54,453 nt of DNA from Actinomycetes bacterium (GCA_023460175.1 JAEWRC010000054.1:1-54453), one strand, 5' to 3'. Positions 1-10,144 are shown, counted from the first letter of the stretch. Notes: generated by a model from the letters alone, not told the origin. Translations and numbers: made by a program.

Positions 1-26
1 CCGGGGGGTACACCACGCCGAAATCA

Positions 27-788
27 CTACTTCTTGATGAGGCCGTCGACGATGCGGTTGAAGTCCGCGGTCCCGAACGACACGTACTCGCTGAGGTTGG
101 CGTAGTCCAGCGACGCCATCACCGAACGCTCGAGCTGGATGTTCATCAGCCGCTTGGTGGCCTCGACGGCCTGCTGCGGCAGCTCCAGGATCTTCTTCGC
201 GCAGGCGATGGCCTCGCTGAGCGGGTCGGCCACCACGTGGTTGGCCATGCCCAACTCCAGGGCCCGCTGCGCCGTGATCTTCGTTGCGGTCAGGGCGAAT
301 TCCTTGGCCTGCAGGAAGCTGATCTGGCTGGGCCACACCAGCGGACCGCCGTCGGCGGCCACCAGACCGATCTGCACGTGCGGGTCCGCGAAATGCGCGG
401 TCTCGGCCATGTAGACGATGTCCGACATCCCGGCCAGGCTGCACCCCAGACCGACCGCGGGCCCGTTGACCGCGGCGACGACCGGGATGCGGCAGCGGAT
501 CATGCCGATCACCAGGTCGCGGCCGTGCTTGATGGTCTTGGTGCGCAACGCCTCATCGTTGCGCAGCTCGTCGAGGTAGTTGAAGTCGCCGCCGGCCGAG
601 AACGCCCGGCCGGCACCGGTGAGCACCGCCACGCGCGCCTCGGCGTCCTCGTTGAGCGCCTCCCACAGGTGCGCCAGGCCGACGTGCAACGCGTCGTTGA
701 CGGCGTTGAGCGCATCGGGTCGGTTCAGCGTGATGATCCGCAGCGGACCATCGGCCTGAACGTCGATTTCTGCTGGCATTCCATACAT
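27..788 (-). CDS. Enoyl-CoA hydratase/isomerase (crotonase) family protein, atypical active site
   Basis: A 253-residue crotonase-fold protein, probably acting on a CoA thioester in the cytoplasm. The oxyanion-hole loop is visible (FSAGGDF, residues 63-69) and the second one near NGPAVGLGCSLAG (108-120). The two glutamates of classical hydratases are not there: the position of rat Glu144 is Ser117 and that of Glu164 is His137 (in DPHVQIG). It may therefore be a non-hydratase crotonase such as a hydrolase, isomerase or ring-opening enzyme. The ATG at 788 is chosen because longer versions run into the upstream dehydrogenase gene; an ATG at 779 is also possible. It is the last gene of the ligase-dehydrogenase operon and starts one base after the previous stop. 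Confidence 0.85.
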   Translation of the reverse strand: MYGMPAEIDVQADGPLRIITLNRPDALNAVNDALHVGLAHLWEALNEDAEARVAVLTGAGRAFSAGGDFNYLDELRNDEALRTKTIKHGRDLVIGMIRCRIPVVAAVNGPAVGLGCSLAGMSDIVYMAETAHFADPHVQIGLVAADGGPLVWPSQISFLQAKEFALTATKITAQRALELGMANHVVADPLSEAIACAKKILELPQQAVEATKRLMNIQLERSVMASLDYANLSEYVSFGTADFNRIVDGLIKK

Positions 789-789
789 T

Positions 790-1881
790 TCAGACTCCCA
801 ATCCCAGGATGCGCGAGGCGATGATGTTCTTCTGGATCTGCGACGTGCCGCCCATGACGCTCTGGGCGCGGCTGTACATGTAGGCGCCCAGCATCTCCTC
901 GTCGTCGGTGCCGGCAACGTCCAGCGCCGCGTGCCCGACGGTCTGCTCGACCCAGGTCATCAGCAGCTTGTCGATGGATCCGTTGGGGCCGTGGGACAAC
1001 CCGTCGAGCTGTTCGGAGAGCCGACGCCGCACGTGGTGGGTCAGCATCTCCACCTCGACGGCCGCCCACACCAACTCCTCCGACGGGTTCTCGGTGCGCT
1101 TGGCCAGCGAGCGCACGATCTTGTCGTAACGCGCCGCGAAACCCAGCGTCGACGGTTCCCGCTCGTGGCTGACCACCGTCATCGCCAGCGGCCAGCCCTC
1201 ACCCGGGGCGCCGACCATGTTCTCGACGGGGACCTTGACGTCGTCGAAGCTGACCTGACCGAACTCCTTGGTGACACCGCTGATCATCTGCAGCGGACGC
1301 TGCTCGATACCCGGCTGGTGCATGGAGCAGATGAACGCCGAGATCCCGCGGTGCCGCTTGGCTTCCGGGTCGGTGCGCGCCAGCACCAGGCACCAGTCGG
1401 CCACATCGGAATAGCTCGTCCAGATCTTGTGCCCGTTGATGACGTAGTTCTTGCCGTCCTCGTCGAGCACGGCGGTGGTGGTCAGCGACGCCAGGTCGGA
1501 GCCGGCGCCGGGCTCGGAGAAGCCCTGGCACCAGCGTTCCGTGCCGTTGATCATGCCGGGCAGGAAGCGCTGCTGGATCTCCTTGCTGCCGTGGTGCCCG
1601 AGTCCGACGACCAGGTACCCGAGGCTGGGCCGCGCCGGGGCACCGGCCCGCGCCAGTTCCTCGTCGAGGATGACGTCGTAGACCGGCGGCAATTCCTGGC
1701 CGCCGTATTCCTTGGGCCAGGACAGCCCGAAGAACCCGCCCTCGTACAGGGCGCGGTGCCACTCGCCGGCCTTGGCCCAGTACTCGTCACCGGAGGTCGG
1801 AAATTCCTTGGCGTGCACGGCCAGCCACTCCCGCAGGCGCTGCCGGAACGCCGCTTCCTCGGCGGAATCACGAAAGTCCAA
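790..1881 (-). CDS. Acyl-CoA dehydrogenase, large-type subunit of a probable heteromer
   Basis: A 363-residue FAD-dependent acyl-CoA dehydrogenase with the N-terminal helical domain, the middle-domain motif FSEPGAGSDLA (120-130) and the C-terminal GGTSQIQKN motif. In MCAD the base Glu376 lies in YEGT; here the corresponding residues read MGGT, so that glutamate is absent. The next upstream gene is a second, shorter acyl-CoA dehydrogenase overlapping by 14 bases, the arrangement known for mycobacterial alpha2beta2 steroid-type enzymes such as ChsE1-ChsE2 and ChsE4-ChsE5. The start is a TTG behind GGAGG at about nine bases' spacing; no ATG or GTG is better placed. The pairing is inferred from gene order; the substrate is unknown. 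Confidence 0.9.
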   Translation of the reverse strand: MDFRDSAEEAAFRQRLREWLAVHAKEFPTSGDEYWAKAGEWHRALYEGGFFGLSWPKEYGGQELPPVYDVILDEELARAGAPARPSLGYLVVGLGHHGSKEIQQRFLPGMINGTERWCQGFSEPGAGSDLASLTTTAVLDEDGKNYVINGHKIWTSYSDVADWCLVLARTDPEAKRHRGISAFICSMHQPGIEQRPLQMISGVTKEFGQVSFDDVKVPVENMVGAPGEGWPLAMTVVSHEREPSTLGFAARYDKIVRSLAKRTENPSEELVWAAVEVEMLTHHVRRRLSEQLDGLSHGPNGSIDKLLMTWVEQTVGHAALDVAGTDDEEMLGAYMYSRAQSVMGGTSQIQKNIIASRILGLGV

Positions 1882-2773
1882 GATCGATGTCCTCCCACTT
1901 GACGGGCCACAATTCGGTAGAGGTCAGCGCGCGGCGCAGGTACACGTGCGCCAGGCATTCCCAGGTGTTGCCAATACCGCCGTGCACCTGGATCGAGGTC
2001 TCACAGACGGTGCGGGCGCTGCGCGCGCAGTACAGCTTGGCCACCTTGGCCGCGCGCACCGCTTCCGCGGCGGGCAGTTCGTCGACGGCCCAGGCGGCGT
2101 GCCGCAGCACGCTCACCGCGCCCTCGGTCAGGGTCAGGCTTTCGGCCAGCAGGTGCGCGACGGCCTGATACGAGCCGATCGTATTGCCGTACTGCTCACG
2201 GATTTTCGCGTACTCGACGGCCAGGTTCAGCGCGCCGCGGGAGACCCCGACCAGGTCGGCGGCGGTGACGACCAGCGCCAGCGCGTACCACCGCTGCGCC
2301 TCCTCGTCGGTGACCGAACCCAGGGACTCGGCCGCGCCCACCTGCGCGCGGGCCCGGGTCAGATCCGCGTTCGCGGCGGTGCCGGCGACGTCGGCGCCGA
2401 GCACCGTGGCACCGTCGAGCGCCAGGGCCCGGGTGCTGCCCCGCGCGTCGACCGCGCGGCCGTCGACGGCCACCGTGGCCGTGGCGGCATCCACGCCGTC
2501 GAGGCGGCGGGCCAGGTCGTCGGCCAGCACCGGACCCAGGAACGGCGCGTCCACCAGGCCGCGGCCGAACTCCTCGGCGACGATCGCGACCTCCACGCCG
2601 GAGGCCTCGTCGGACCGCAATGAGCGCCATCCGGTGACGGCGATCTGCTTGTCCAGCCGGGTGATTCGACCCTCGTCGTCGAGCTCGGCGACCGAGCCCG
2701 GTCCGAGGTCATCGGCAAGCTTGGCCGCCGCATCTCGCAGCTGCTGTTGCTCAGTTGTCAGACGTACATCCAT
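1868..2773 (-). CDS. Acyl-CoA dehydrogenase, small-type subunit
   Basis: A 301-residue acyl-CoA dehydrogenase-like protein with a short, divergent middle domain that lacks the FSEPGAGSD motif of its neighbour. The C-terminal domain is recognisable from REQYGNTIGSYQAV and QVHGGIGNTWE. Such short partners form heterotetramers with a full-type subunit in mycobacterial sterol and bile-acid catabolism; here the partner would be the overlapping downstream gene. The ATG at 2773 has GGAG five to six bases upstream. It overlaps the end of the ligase gene by 23 bases, so translation of the two is probably coupled. Confidence 0.88.
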   Translation of the reverse strand: MDVRLTTEQQQLRDAAAKLADDLGPGSVAELDDEGRITRLDKQIAVTGWRSLRSDEASGVEVAIVAEEFGRGLVDAPFLGPVLADDLARRLDGVDAATATVAVDGRAVDARGSTRALALDGATVLGADVAGTAANADLTRARAQVGAAESLGSVTDEEAQRWYALALVVTAADLVGVSRGALNLAVEYAKIREQYGNTIGSYQAVAHLLAESLTLTEGAVSVLRHAAWAVDELPAAEAVRAAKVAKLYCARSARTVCETSIQVHGGIGNTWECLAHVYLRRALTSTELWPVKWEDIDLGLS

Positions 2774-4157
2774 GGCGCTCCTTCAGCACGCGACGCAGCA
2801 CCTTGCCGGAGGGCAGGCGCGGAATCTCTGGCACGAAAACAATTTCGGTGGGACGTTTGTAGGACGCCAGCGTGTCCCCGACCAACGAGATCAACTCCTC
2901 GGCGGGCACATTCTGGTTGGTGGCCACGGCGGCCACCACGGACTCGCCGTCGGCCGGGTGCGGCACGCCGAACACGGCGCAGTCGCTGACCGCCGGGTGC
3001 CCGTGCAGCACCGCCTCGATCTCGGCCGGGGCCACCTGGAAGCCCCGCACCTTGATCATCTCCTTGGCGCGGTCGGTGATCCGCAGGTACCCGCAGCCAT
3101 CGAGGTGGCCGACATCGCCGGTGCGGTACCAGCCGTCGTGCATCGCGGCCGGGGTCGCCTCGGCCGGCAGGTAACCGGTCATCAGCGACTCCGATTGCGC
3201 CTGGATCTCACCGGTTTCGCCGGCGGGCAGCACGGTGCCGTCCTCGAGGGACACCACCCGCAACCGCACCCCGGGCGCGGCGCGGCCGACGGTGTCCAGG
3301 GGTCCGTCGCGCAGATCGTTGCAGGCCAGCACCGGCAGCTCGCTGGCGCCGTAGGCGGTGGTCCAGCCGATGCCGGTACGCCGGGTCACGGCCTCGGCCA
3401 CGCTGACGGTCACCGGCGTGGCGCACCACATGAGGTAGCGCAGCGAGGACAGGTCGAAAGACTCCAGGTCGGGATGCGAAGCGATGGCCAACGCGATCGG
3501 GGCCACCGCCATCTCGACGGTGATGCCGTCGGATTCGATGTGCCGCAGCATCGCATCGATGTCGAAGCGTCGGTGCAGGCGCAGCCAGCCGCCCGCGTCG
3601 AGCACCGTGACGATATTGAGCAGGCCCAGGATGTGCGTCGGCGGCGTGACGATCTGCAGCCGGTCCTCCGCACCGAGTTCGAGCACCGTGCGCCAGTGCT
3701 CGATGGCGGCCCGGAACGAACCGTGGGTGTGCCGCACGGCCTTGGGCAGCCCCGTGGTGCCGGAGCTGAAGACCAGGACCGCCTCCGTGTCGGCGGCGGG
3801 AGCGGCGGCCGAGGCGGGCGCACCCGCGGTGATCGGCTCGTCCAGATGCCGCATCGGCATCAGTTCGGCCAGCACGGGCTGATCGCCGACGGCGTGCTGC
3901 GGTTCGGTCAGGGCGAGCGCCGCGGCCACCTCGGCGCGCTTCCAGGCCGGGCTCAGCAGCACCACGGAGGCGCCGAGTTGCCACACCGCGAACAACGCCA
4001 CGACGAACTCGGGCCGGTTCGACGACATCAGCGCCACGCGCTGGCCGGCCCGCACGCCGCGGGCCGCCAACTCGGTGGCCAGCCCGTCGGTCAGGGCCGC
4101 GAGCTCCGAACGCCGATAGGTACGCTCTTCGAATGCGAGAACGACCGGATCGGGCAT
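2751..4157 (-). CDS. Acyl-CoA synthetase (class I adenylate-forming enzyme)
   Basis: A 468-residue ANL-superfamily ligase that would activate a carboxylic acid to its CoA thioester using ATP. The P-loop motif FSSGTTGLPKA is near residue 132, then the TTAYGASE region, the YRTGDVG aspartate motif, the hinge DRAKEMIKVRGFQVAP and the C-terminal catalytic lysine in PSGKVLRR. It lacks a long N-terminal extension and is shorter than typical fatty-acyl-CoA ligases. ATG at 4157 has AGGAGG five bases upstream. It is the first gene of the leftward operon with the two dehydrogenase subunits and the crotonase, and faces a divergent promoter region with a perfect palindrome. Confidence 0.92.
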   Translation of the reverse strand: MPDPVVLAFEERTYRRSELAALTDGLATELAARGVRAGQRVALMSSNRPEFVVALFAVWQLGASVVLLSPAWKRAEVAAALALTEPQHAVGDQPVLAELMPMRHLDEPITAGAPASAAAPAADTEAVLVFSSGTTGLPKAVRHTHGSFRAAIEHWRTVLELGAEDRLQIVTPPTHILGLLNIVTVLDAGGWLRLHRRFDIDAMLRHIESDGITVEMAVAPIALAIASHPDLESFDLSSLRYLMWCATPVTVSVAEAVTRRTGIGWTTAYGASELPVLACNDLRDGPLDTVGRAAPGVRLRVVSLEDGTVLPAGETGEIQAQSESLMTGYLPAEATPAAMHDGWYRTGDVGHLDGCGYLRITDRAKEMIKVRGFQVAPAEIEAVLHGHPAVSDCAVFGVPHPADGESVVAAVATNQNVPAEELISLVGDTLASYKRPTEIVFVPEIPRLPSGKVLRRVLKERHGCTSDN

Positions 4158-4329
4158 CGGTCCTCCTCGCCAGCTCGAAGTGTCAGCGTCTCCTTACGAC
4201 CTGTGGGCCACGGCCGGCTGCAGGCGTCTGACCTGGCAGACTTGAGAAGATGCTATCGCGGTATGAGAATACTATTCTCGTTAGGGTAGAATACACATAC
4301 CAGTCCGCAAACCGAGGCCCGAGGATGGG
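4158..4329. promoter_or_regulatory. Divergent promoter region with 15-bp perfect palindrome
   Basis: Positions 4265-4279 read GAGAATA-C-TATTCTC, a perfect inverted repeat typical of TetR-family operators. It lies between a possible -10 for the ferredoxin gene (TAGAAT, 4287-4292) and one for the ligase operon on the other strand (TAGCAT, 4252-4257). A bound repressor would block both. The regulator is not identified. Confidence 0.6.
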
Positions 4330-4662
4330 GTGATGACAGTTCAGATGTCCAGCGACACCGAGACCGCTCCGACGTCGGCGAGCAACGACGACGGCGGCGT
4401 GACGATCCAGCTCGACGGCAAGACCGCGCAGGTGCCGTTGCGCGAGGGCGAGACCATCCTCGAGGCCGCCCGCCGGGCCGGCATGACCCCGCCGTTCTCG
4501 TGCGAGGCGGGCAACTGCGGCACGTGCATGGCCAAGCTGACCTCAGGCACCGCCACCATGCGGGTCAACGACGCGCTGGACGACGACGAGGTCGAAGAGG
4601 GCTACGTGCTGACCTGCCAGGGCACCCCCGACGGACCCGTCGTCGTCGACTACGACTGCTGA
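4330..4662 (+). CDS. [2Fe-2S] plant-type ferredoxin
   Basis: A 110-residue soluble electron-transfer protein. The cluster ligands are Cys58, Cys63, Cys66 and Cys96, the C-x4-C-x2-C-x29-C pattern of plant/bacterial 2Fe-2S ferredoxins, after a low-complexity Ser/Thr/Asp-rich N-terminus of about 20 residues. Two starts are possible, GTG at 4330 and ATG at 4333, behind GAGG. It is transcribed away from the ligase operon out of the shared palindromic promoter region, so it probably serves the same pathway. No oxygenase or reductase partner gene lies in the window; a further cysteine ends the protein at residue 110. Confidence 0.9.
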   Translation: MMTVQMSSDTETAPTSASNDDGGVTIQLDGKTAQVPLREGETILEAARRAGMTPPFSCEAGNCGTCMAKLTSGTATMRVNDALDDDEVEEGYVLTCQGTPDGPVVVDYDC

Positions 4663-4696
4663 GCCACCCGCGCCGAGATCGACGCTGCGCCGGAAG

Positions 4697-5776
4697 TCAC
4701 TCGGCCTTTGTGGCCGACAGGTGAGTTTCGGCGTACTCGTCCAGCGTCGGCGGGGGCCGGTAGTCGGGCTGATACCCGTCGATCCGGACCGAGCTGCCCA
4801 CCAGCCGATACTGCCCCGCGGCCACCACCATCTCCGGCAGCGCGTCCAGCGCCTCGGGTAGCGACCGCACGGCCGCGGCGGGGATTCCCAACGGCTTGAG
4901 CCGCGCCTCCCAGCCCTGCGCGGTGTCGGTGGCCAGCGCCTCCGACACCACGGCCAACACCTCGTCACGCCGCTCGGCGCGCTCGGCCATGGTCGCGAAC
5001 GGCACCTGCGCGCCGGCCGTCAGGCCCGCCTCGGTGGCGAACGAACGCCAGAATCCGTCGTGGGTGATGAACAGCGCCAGATGCCCCTCGGCGGTCGGGA
5101 ACAGTTGCGCCGGAACGTAGAACGAGTGCGCGCCGTTGGGCCGCCGCTGCGGGCGGACCCCGTCGTTCAGGTACGCCGAGGCGTGATAGTTCAGCTGCGA
5201 GAGCATCACATCGCGCAGCGACACGTCGATCTGCCCGCCGCGGCCGGAGACGATCTGCGCCAACAGACCCAGGGCCGCGGTCAATCCGGTGGAGTTGTCC
5301 GCCGACGAGTACCCGGGCAACGTGGGCGGCCCGTCGGGATCGCCGGTCAACGCCGCGATCCCGGTGGCGGCCTGCACGACGTAGTCGAACGCCGGATCGT
5401 CGCCGCCGTAGAGCCCGAACCCGGTGAGCGCAACGCAGACGATCTTGTCGTTGTGCCGCCGCAGCGCCTCGTAGGTCAGACCGAGCTTGAGGATCGCCGA
5501 CGGCTTCAGATTCACCAGCAGCGCATGGGATTCGGCCACCAGCTCGCCGAGCCGGCGCTGCCCCTCCTCGGTGCCCAGCTCCAAACAGACGCTGCGCTTG
5601 CCGCGGTTGAGGCTCGCGAAGTAGCTGTCGCTGACCTGCCGGGAGATATCCCCGGTGGGCGGCTCGATCTTGATGACCTCGGCGCCGAGGTCCGCGAGCA
5701 TCATCGTCGCGTACGGCCCGGCCAGCATGGTGCCGACCTCGAGCACCCGGATCCCGGCCAGCGGGCCCGGACTCAC
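4697..5776 (-). CDS. CaiB/BaiF (family III) CoA-transferase
   Basis: A 359-residue class III CoA-transferase moving CoA between carboxylic acids. The N-terminal GIRVLEVGTMLAGPYATMMLADLG segment and the catalytic aspartate region DDPAFDYVVQA (Asp131) are visible. The GTG start at 5776 overlaps the stop of the LLM oxidoreductase gene by four bases (GTGA), so it is the last gene of the mutase operon. It converges on the ferredoxin gene. A CoA-transferase could make or release the CoA ester used by the mutase; this role is inferred from the operon. Confidence 0.92.
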   Translation of the reverse strand: MSPGPLAGIRVLEVGTMLAGPYATMMLADLGAEVIKIEPPTGDISRQVSDSYFASLNRGKRSVCLELGTEEGQRRLGELVAESHALLVNLKPSAILKLGLTYEALRRHNDKIVCVALTGFGLYGGDDPAFDYVVQAATGIAALTGDPDGPPTLPGYSSADNSTGLTAALGLLAQIVSGRGGQIDVSLRDVMLSQLNYHASAYLNDGVRPQRRPNGAHSFYVPAQLFPTAEGHLALFITHDGFWRSFATEAGLTAGAQVPFATMAERAERRDEVLAVVSEALATDTAQGWEARLKPLGIPAAAVRSLPEALDALPEMVVAAGQYRLVGSSVRIDGYQPDYRPPPTLDEYAETHLSATKAE

Positions 5777-6729
5777 GACACCTGCTTGGCGAGTTCGGCG
5801 ATCACCTCACGGGTGCGGTACTTCGAGGCGACCAGTTCGTCGCGGTTGTCCCCGATGGGCAGCAGCCGCACCGACAGGTCGGTCACGCCGGCATCGGCGA
5901 ACGCCTTGAACCGCTTGAGGATCGACTCCTCGTCACCGGCCGCGCACAGATCCCCCACGGTGCGCGCATCCCCGCGATCGAGCAGGCGCTGATAGTTCGG
6001 GGACGTCTCGGCCTCGGCCAGGATCCGGTTGGCGCGCTCCTTGGCCTCCTCGATCTCGGAGTTGGCGCACAGCGTGACCGGGATGCCGGCGACGATCCGC
6101 GGCGCGGGCTTGCCGGCCTCGGCGGCGGCCTTGTTGATCTTCGGGGCGATGTGCTCGCCGATGGCCTTCTCGTCGGCCATCCACAGCGAGGTACCGTCGG
6201 CGTGCTCGCCGGCGATCTGCAGCATCACCGGGCCCAGGGCGGCGACCAGCACCGGCATCGGGGTCTCCGCGGCCAGCGCCGTCGGGTTGTGCACGGTGAA
6301 GTTGTCGTTCTCGACGTCCACCGGGCCGGGCCCGCTCAGCGCCGCGTTGAGCACCTGCAGGTAGTCGCGGGTGTAGGCGGCCGGCTTGTCATACGGCAGG
6401 CCGAGCATGTCGCGGATGATCCAGTGGTGCGACGGCCCCACGCCCAGCGCGAGCCGGCCGCCGGAGATCGCGTGCACCGAGAGCGCTTGGCGGGCAAGGG
6501 CAATCGGATGCTGGGCCTGCAGCGGCACCACCGCGGTGCCGAGTTCGATGCGGGTGCTGTGCGCGGACATCAGCGCGACCATGCTCAACAGGTCGAAGTC
6601 GTCGGGCACCTGCGGCATCCACGCGGTGGCCAGCCCCGCCGAGTCGGCCCACTCGATGTCGGCGATCAACTTCTTGACCTTGCGGGACATGTCGCCGCGC
6701 TCGGCCCCGATCATCACACCAAGCCGCAT
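5773..6729 (-). CDS. LLM-class F420-dependent oxidoreductase
   Basis: A 318-residue luciferase-like TIM-barrel protein of the actinobacterial F420 group. The start MRLGVMIG, the segment RIELGTAVVPLQAQHP around residues 60-75 and GGRLALGVGPSHHWI around 90-105 are characteristic. Such proteins reduce or oxidise enones, alcohols or hydroxy acids with F420, abundant in mycobacteria. The ATG at 6729 overlaps the last base of the mutase small-subunit stop, showing tight coupling within the mutase operon. Substrate unknown. Confidence 0.88.
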   Translation of the reverse strand: MRLGVMIGAERGDMSRKVKKLIADIEWADSAGLATAWMPQVPDDFDLLSMVALMSAHSTRIELGTAVVPLQAQHPIALARQALSVHAISGGRLALGVGPSHHWIIRDMLGLPYDKPAAYTRDYLQVLNAALSGPGPVDVENDNFTVHNPTALAAETPMPVLVAALGPVMLQIAGEHADGTSLWMADEKAIGEHIAPKINKAAAEAGKPAPRIVAGIPVTLCANSEIEEAKERANRILAEAETSPNYQRLLDRGDARTVGDLCAAGDEESILKRFKAFADAGVTDLSVRLLPIGDNRDELVASKYRTREVIAELAKQVS

Positions 6730-7163
6730 CAGCTTGCACTCCCCTCGGTCGCGACCGGGGTCCCGGTCAGCGCGCGGACATCACGAACCAGAACATCCAG
6801 CGGGGTGCCGGTCGGGAACACCGCCGCGGCCCCGGCGTCGAGCACCTTCTGCACGTCGCCCTGCGGGATGGTGCCGCCGACGACGACGGCGATGTCGCCG
6901 GCGTCGCCCTCGCGCAGCGCCTCGACCACCCGCGCCGTCAGCGCCACGTGGGCACCGGACAGGATCGAAAGACCCACCACCGCAACATCTTCCTGTACGG
7001 CGATGGACACGATGTCCTCGATGCGCTGGCGAATCCCGGTGTAGATCACCTCGAATCCCGCGTCCCGCAGCGTGCGCGCGACGATTTTGGCGCCGCGGTC
7101 GTGGCCGTCGAGGCCGGGCTTGGCGACGAGGATCCGCGCCGGATTGTCTGCAACGTCAGTCAT
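6729..7163 (-). CDS. Acyl-CoA mutase small subunit, cobalamin-binding
   Basis: A 144-residue stand-alone B12-binding domain. It has the base-off/His-on motif D19-x-H21-x-x-G24 in GLDGHDRG, then SILSGAH and VVVGGTIP, which line the cobalamin nucleotide tail. In isobutyryl-CoA and 2-hydroxyisobutyryl-CoA mutases this domain is likewise a separate small subunit, whereas methylmalonyl-CoA mutase has it fused to the catalytic chain. It starts directly after the stop codon of the large subunit. Confidence 0.94.
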   Translation of the reverse strand: MTDVADNPARILVAKPGLDGHDRGAKIVARTLRDAGFEVIYTGIRQRIEDIVSIAVQEDVAVVGLSILSGAHVALTARVVEALREGDAGDIAVVVGGTIPQGDVQKVLDAGAAAVFPTGTPLDVLVRDVRALTGTPVATEGSAS

Positions 7164-8741
<1,578 letters not shown>

Positions 8742-8842
8742 CGCGCTCCAGTCGTGGATAGATTATTGATCAGGCTTGGATAACGTACTTCCAAAAAAAG
8801 AGAATGCCAATATCGTACGGTGCAAATGACCAAGGGAGAGAC
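8742..8842. promoter_or_regulatory. Divergent promoter region between mutase operon and SDR gene
   Basis: On the minus strand TAATCT (8765-8760) is a good -10 for the mutase operon. On the plus strand TATCGT (8811-8816) may be the -10 for the SDR. An A-run is followed by GAGAATGCCAATATC (8800-8814), whose left half GAGAAT equals the half-site of the palindrome at 4265-4279; the right half is degenerate. Confidence 0.45.
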
Positions 8843-9709
8843 ATGACCGACAGTTCCAACGCCGCCGCGCTGCGCGACCAAACCCTCGTCGTATCCGGCG
8901 CCAGCCGCGGGATCGGGCTGGCAATCGCGGTGGCCGCGGCCCGCCAGGGCGCCAACGTGGTGCTGTTGGCCAAGACCGCCGAACCGCACCCGAAGCTGGC
9001 CGGCACCGTCTACACCGCGGCCGAGGAGATCGAGGCCGCCGGCGGCAAGGCCGTCCCCGTCATCGGCGACGTGCGCAAGGAAGAGGACGTGCAGCGCGTC
9101 GTCGACACCGCGGTCGAGCGCTTCGGCGGCATCGACATCTGCGTGAACAACGCCAGCGCCATCTCCACCGACCCCACCGAGACGCTGTCGGCCAAGAAGT
9201 TCGACCTGATGATGGACATCAACGTCCGCGGCACGTTCCTGCTGACCAAGGCGTGTGTCCCGCACCTGCGCAAGTCGGCCAACCCGCACGTGCTCACCAT
9301 TGCCCCGCCGCTGAACATGAGCCCGTACTGGCTGGGCGTGCATCCGTCCTACACGCTGTCCAAGTACGGCATGACGCTGCTGTCGCTGGGCTGGGCCGAG
9401 GAGTACCGCGCCACCGCGGACAGCGCGGGCATCGGCTTCAGCTGCCTGTGGCCCGAGACCTACATCGCCACCGCGGCCGTCACCTCGCTGGCCGCCGGCA
9501 CCGAACTCGCGGCCTCCTCGCGCAGCCCGGAGATCATGGGCGACGCTGCCGTCGCAATCCTGTCCCGGCCGGCCGCCGACGTCACCGCAGGCTGCTTCAT
9601 CGACGCCGAGGTGCTCACCGAGGCCGGTGTCAGCGACCTGTCCCGCTACGGCGGCGGCGACAACCCCATCCCCGATCTGTTCCTGGACGCCGCCGAACCC
9701 AAGCGGTGA
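8843..9709 (+). CDS. SDR family oxidoreductase, HSDL2-like
   Basis: A 288-residue short-chain dehydrogenase. It has the cofactor motif GASRGIG (19-25), NNASA, and the catalytic Y-x3-K in SYTLSKYG. The segment KTAEPHPKLAGTVYTAAEEI is very close to human hydroxysteroid dehydrogenase-like protein 2 (HSDL2) and its bacterial relatives, an NADP-type group linked to fatty-acid or branched-acyl metabolism. The ATG at 8843 is preferred over the longer reading because AAGGGAGAG precedes it. The gene opens the rightward half of the catabolic cluster. Confidence 0.92.
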   Translation: MTDSSNAAALRDQTLVVSGASRGIGLAIAVAAARQGANVVLLAKTAEPHPKLAGTVYTAAEEIEAAGGKAVPVIGDVRKEEDVQRVVDTAVERFGGIDICVNNASAISTDPTETLSAKKFDLMMDINVRGTFLLTKACVPHLRKSANPHVLTIAPPLNMSPYWLGVHPSYTLSKYGMTLLSLGWAEEYRATADSAGIGFSCLWPETYIATAAVTSLAAGTELAASSRSPEIMGDAAVAILSRPAADVTAGCFIDAEVLTEAGVSDLSRYGGGDNPIPDLFLDAAEPKR

Positions 9710-9763
9710 AAATCTGACTCTCCGTTTTGGAGAGTGACCTCCACCCACCCCGAGGAGACGGCC

Positions 9764-10144
9764 ATGGACGACGACACCTACGCCCGCGGTGAGCGCATCC
9801 GCAGCGCCGTGCTGGGCCGCGAATACGTGGCGGACGCGACGAACAACGCCGACGACTTCTCCCGTCCACTGCAGGATCTCGTAACCGAGTACTGCTGGGG
9901 TGCGGTGTGGGGGCGCGAGGGGCTGCCGCTGCCGACCCGCAGCATGCTCAACCTCGCGATGATCGCCGTGCTGAACCGGCCGCACGAACTGCGCACCCAT
10001 CTGCGCGGCGCACTCAACAACGGCGTCAGCCGCGACGAGATTCGCGAGGTCTTCCTGCAGGTCGCGGTGTACGCCGGGGTGCCGGCGGCCGTCGACAGCT
10101 TCCGCATCGCGCGCGAGGTGTTCGCCGAGATCGACGCCCGATGA
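9764..10144 (+). CDS. Carboxymuconolactone decarboxylase (CMD) family protein
   Basis: A 126-residue single-domain CMD protein. The core runs LNLAMIAVLNRPHELRTHL then VSRDEIREVFLQVAVYAGVPAAVDS. No CxxC is present, so it is not an AhpD-type peroxidase; it belongs with gamma-carboxymuconolactone decarboxylases and related enzymes that act on beta-keto acids or lactones. ATG 9764 follows CGAGGAGAC. Its stop overlaps the start of the dehydrogenase gene (ATGA). The same two domains occur fused in the protein at 12637-13947. Confidence 0.9.
   Translation: MDDDTYARGERIRSAVLGREYVADATNNADDFSRPLQDLVTEYCWGAVWGREGLPLPTRSMLNLAMIAVLNRPHELRTHLRGALNNGVSRDEIREVFLQVAVYAGVPAAVDSFRIAREVFAEIDAR

Noticed and set aside
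2184..4289. 701-residue plus-strand open frame
   Set aside because: It is the antisense of the CoA ligase gene. The protein is Arg/Ala/Ser-rich low-complexity sequence with no recognisable domain, typical of open frames opposite high-G+C genes.
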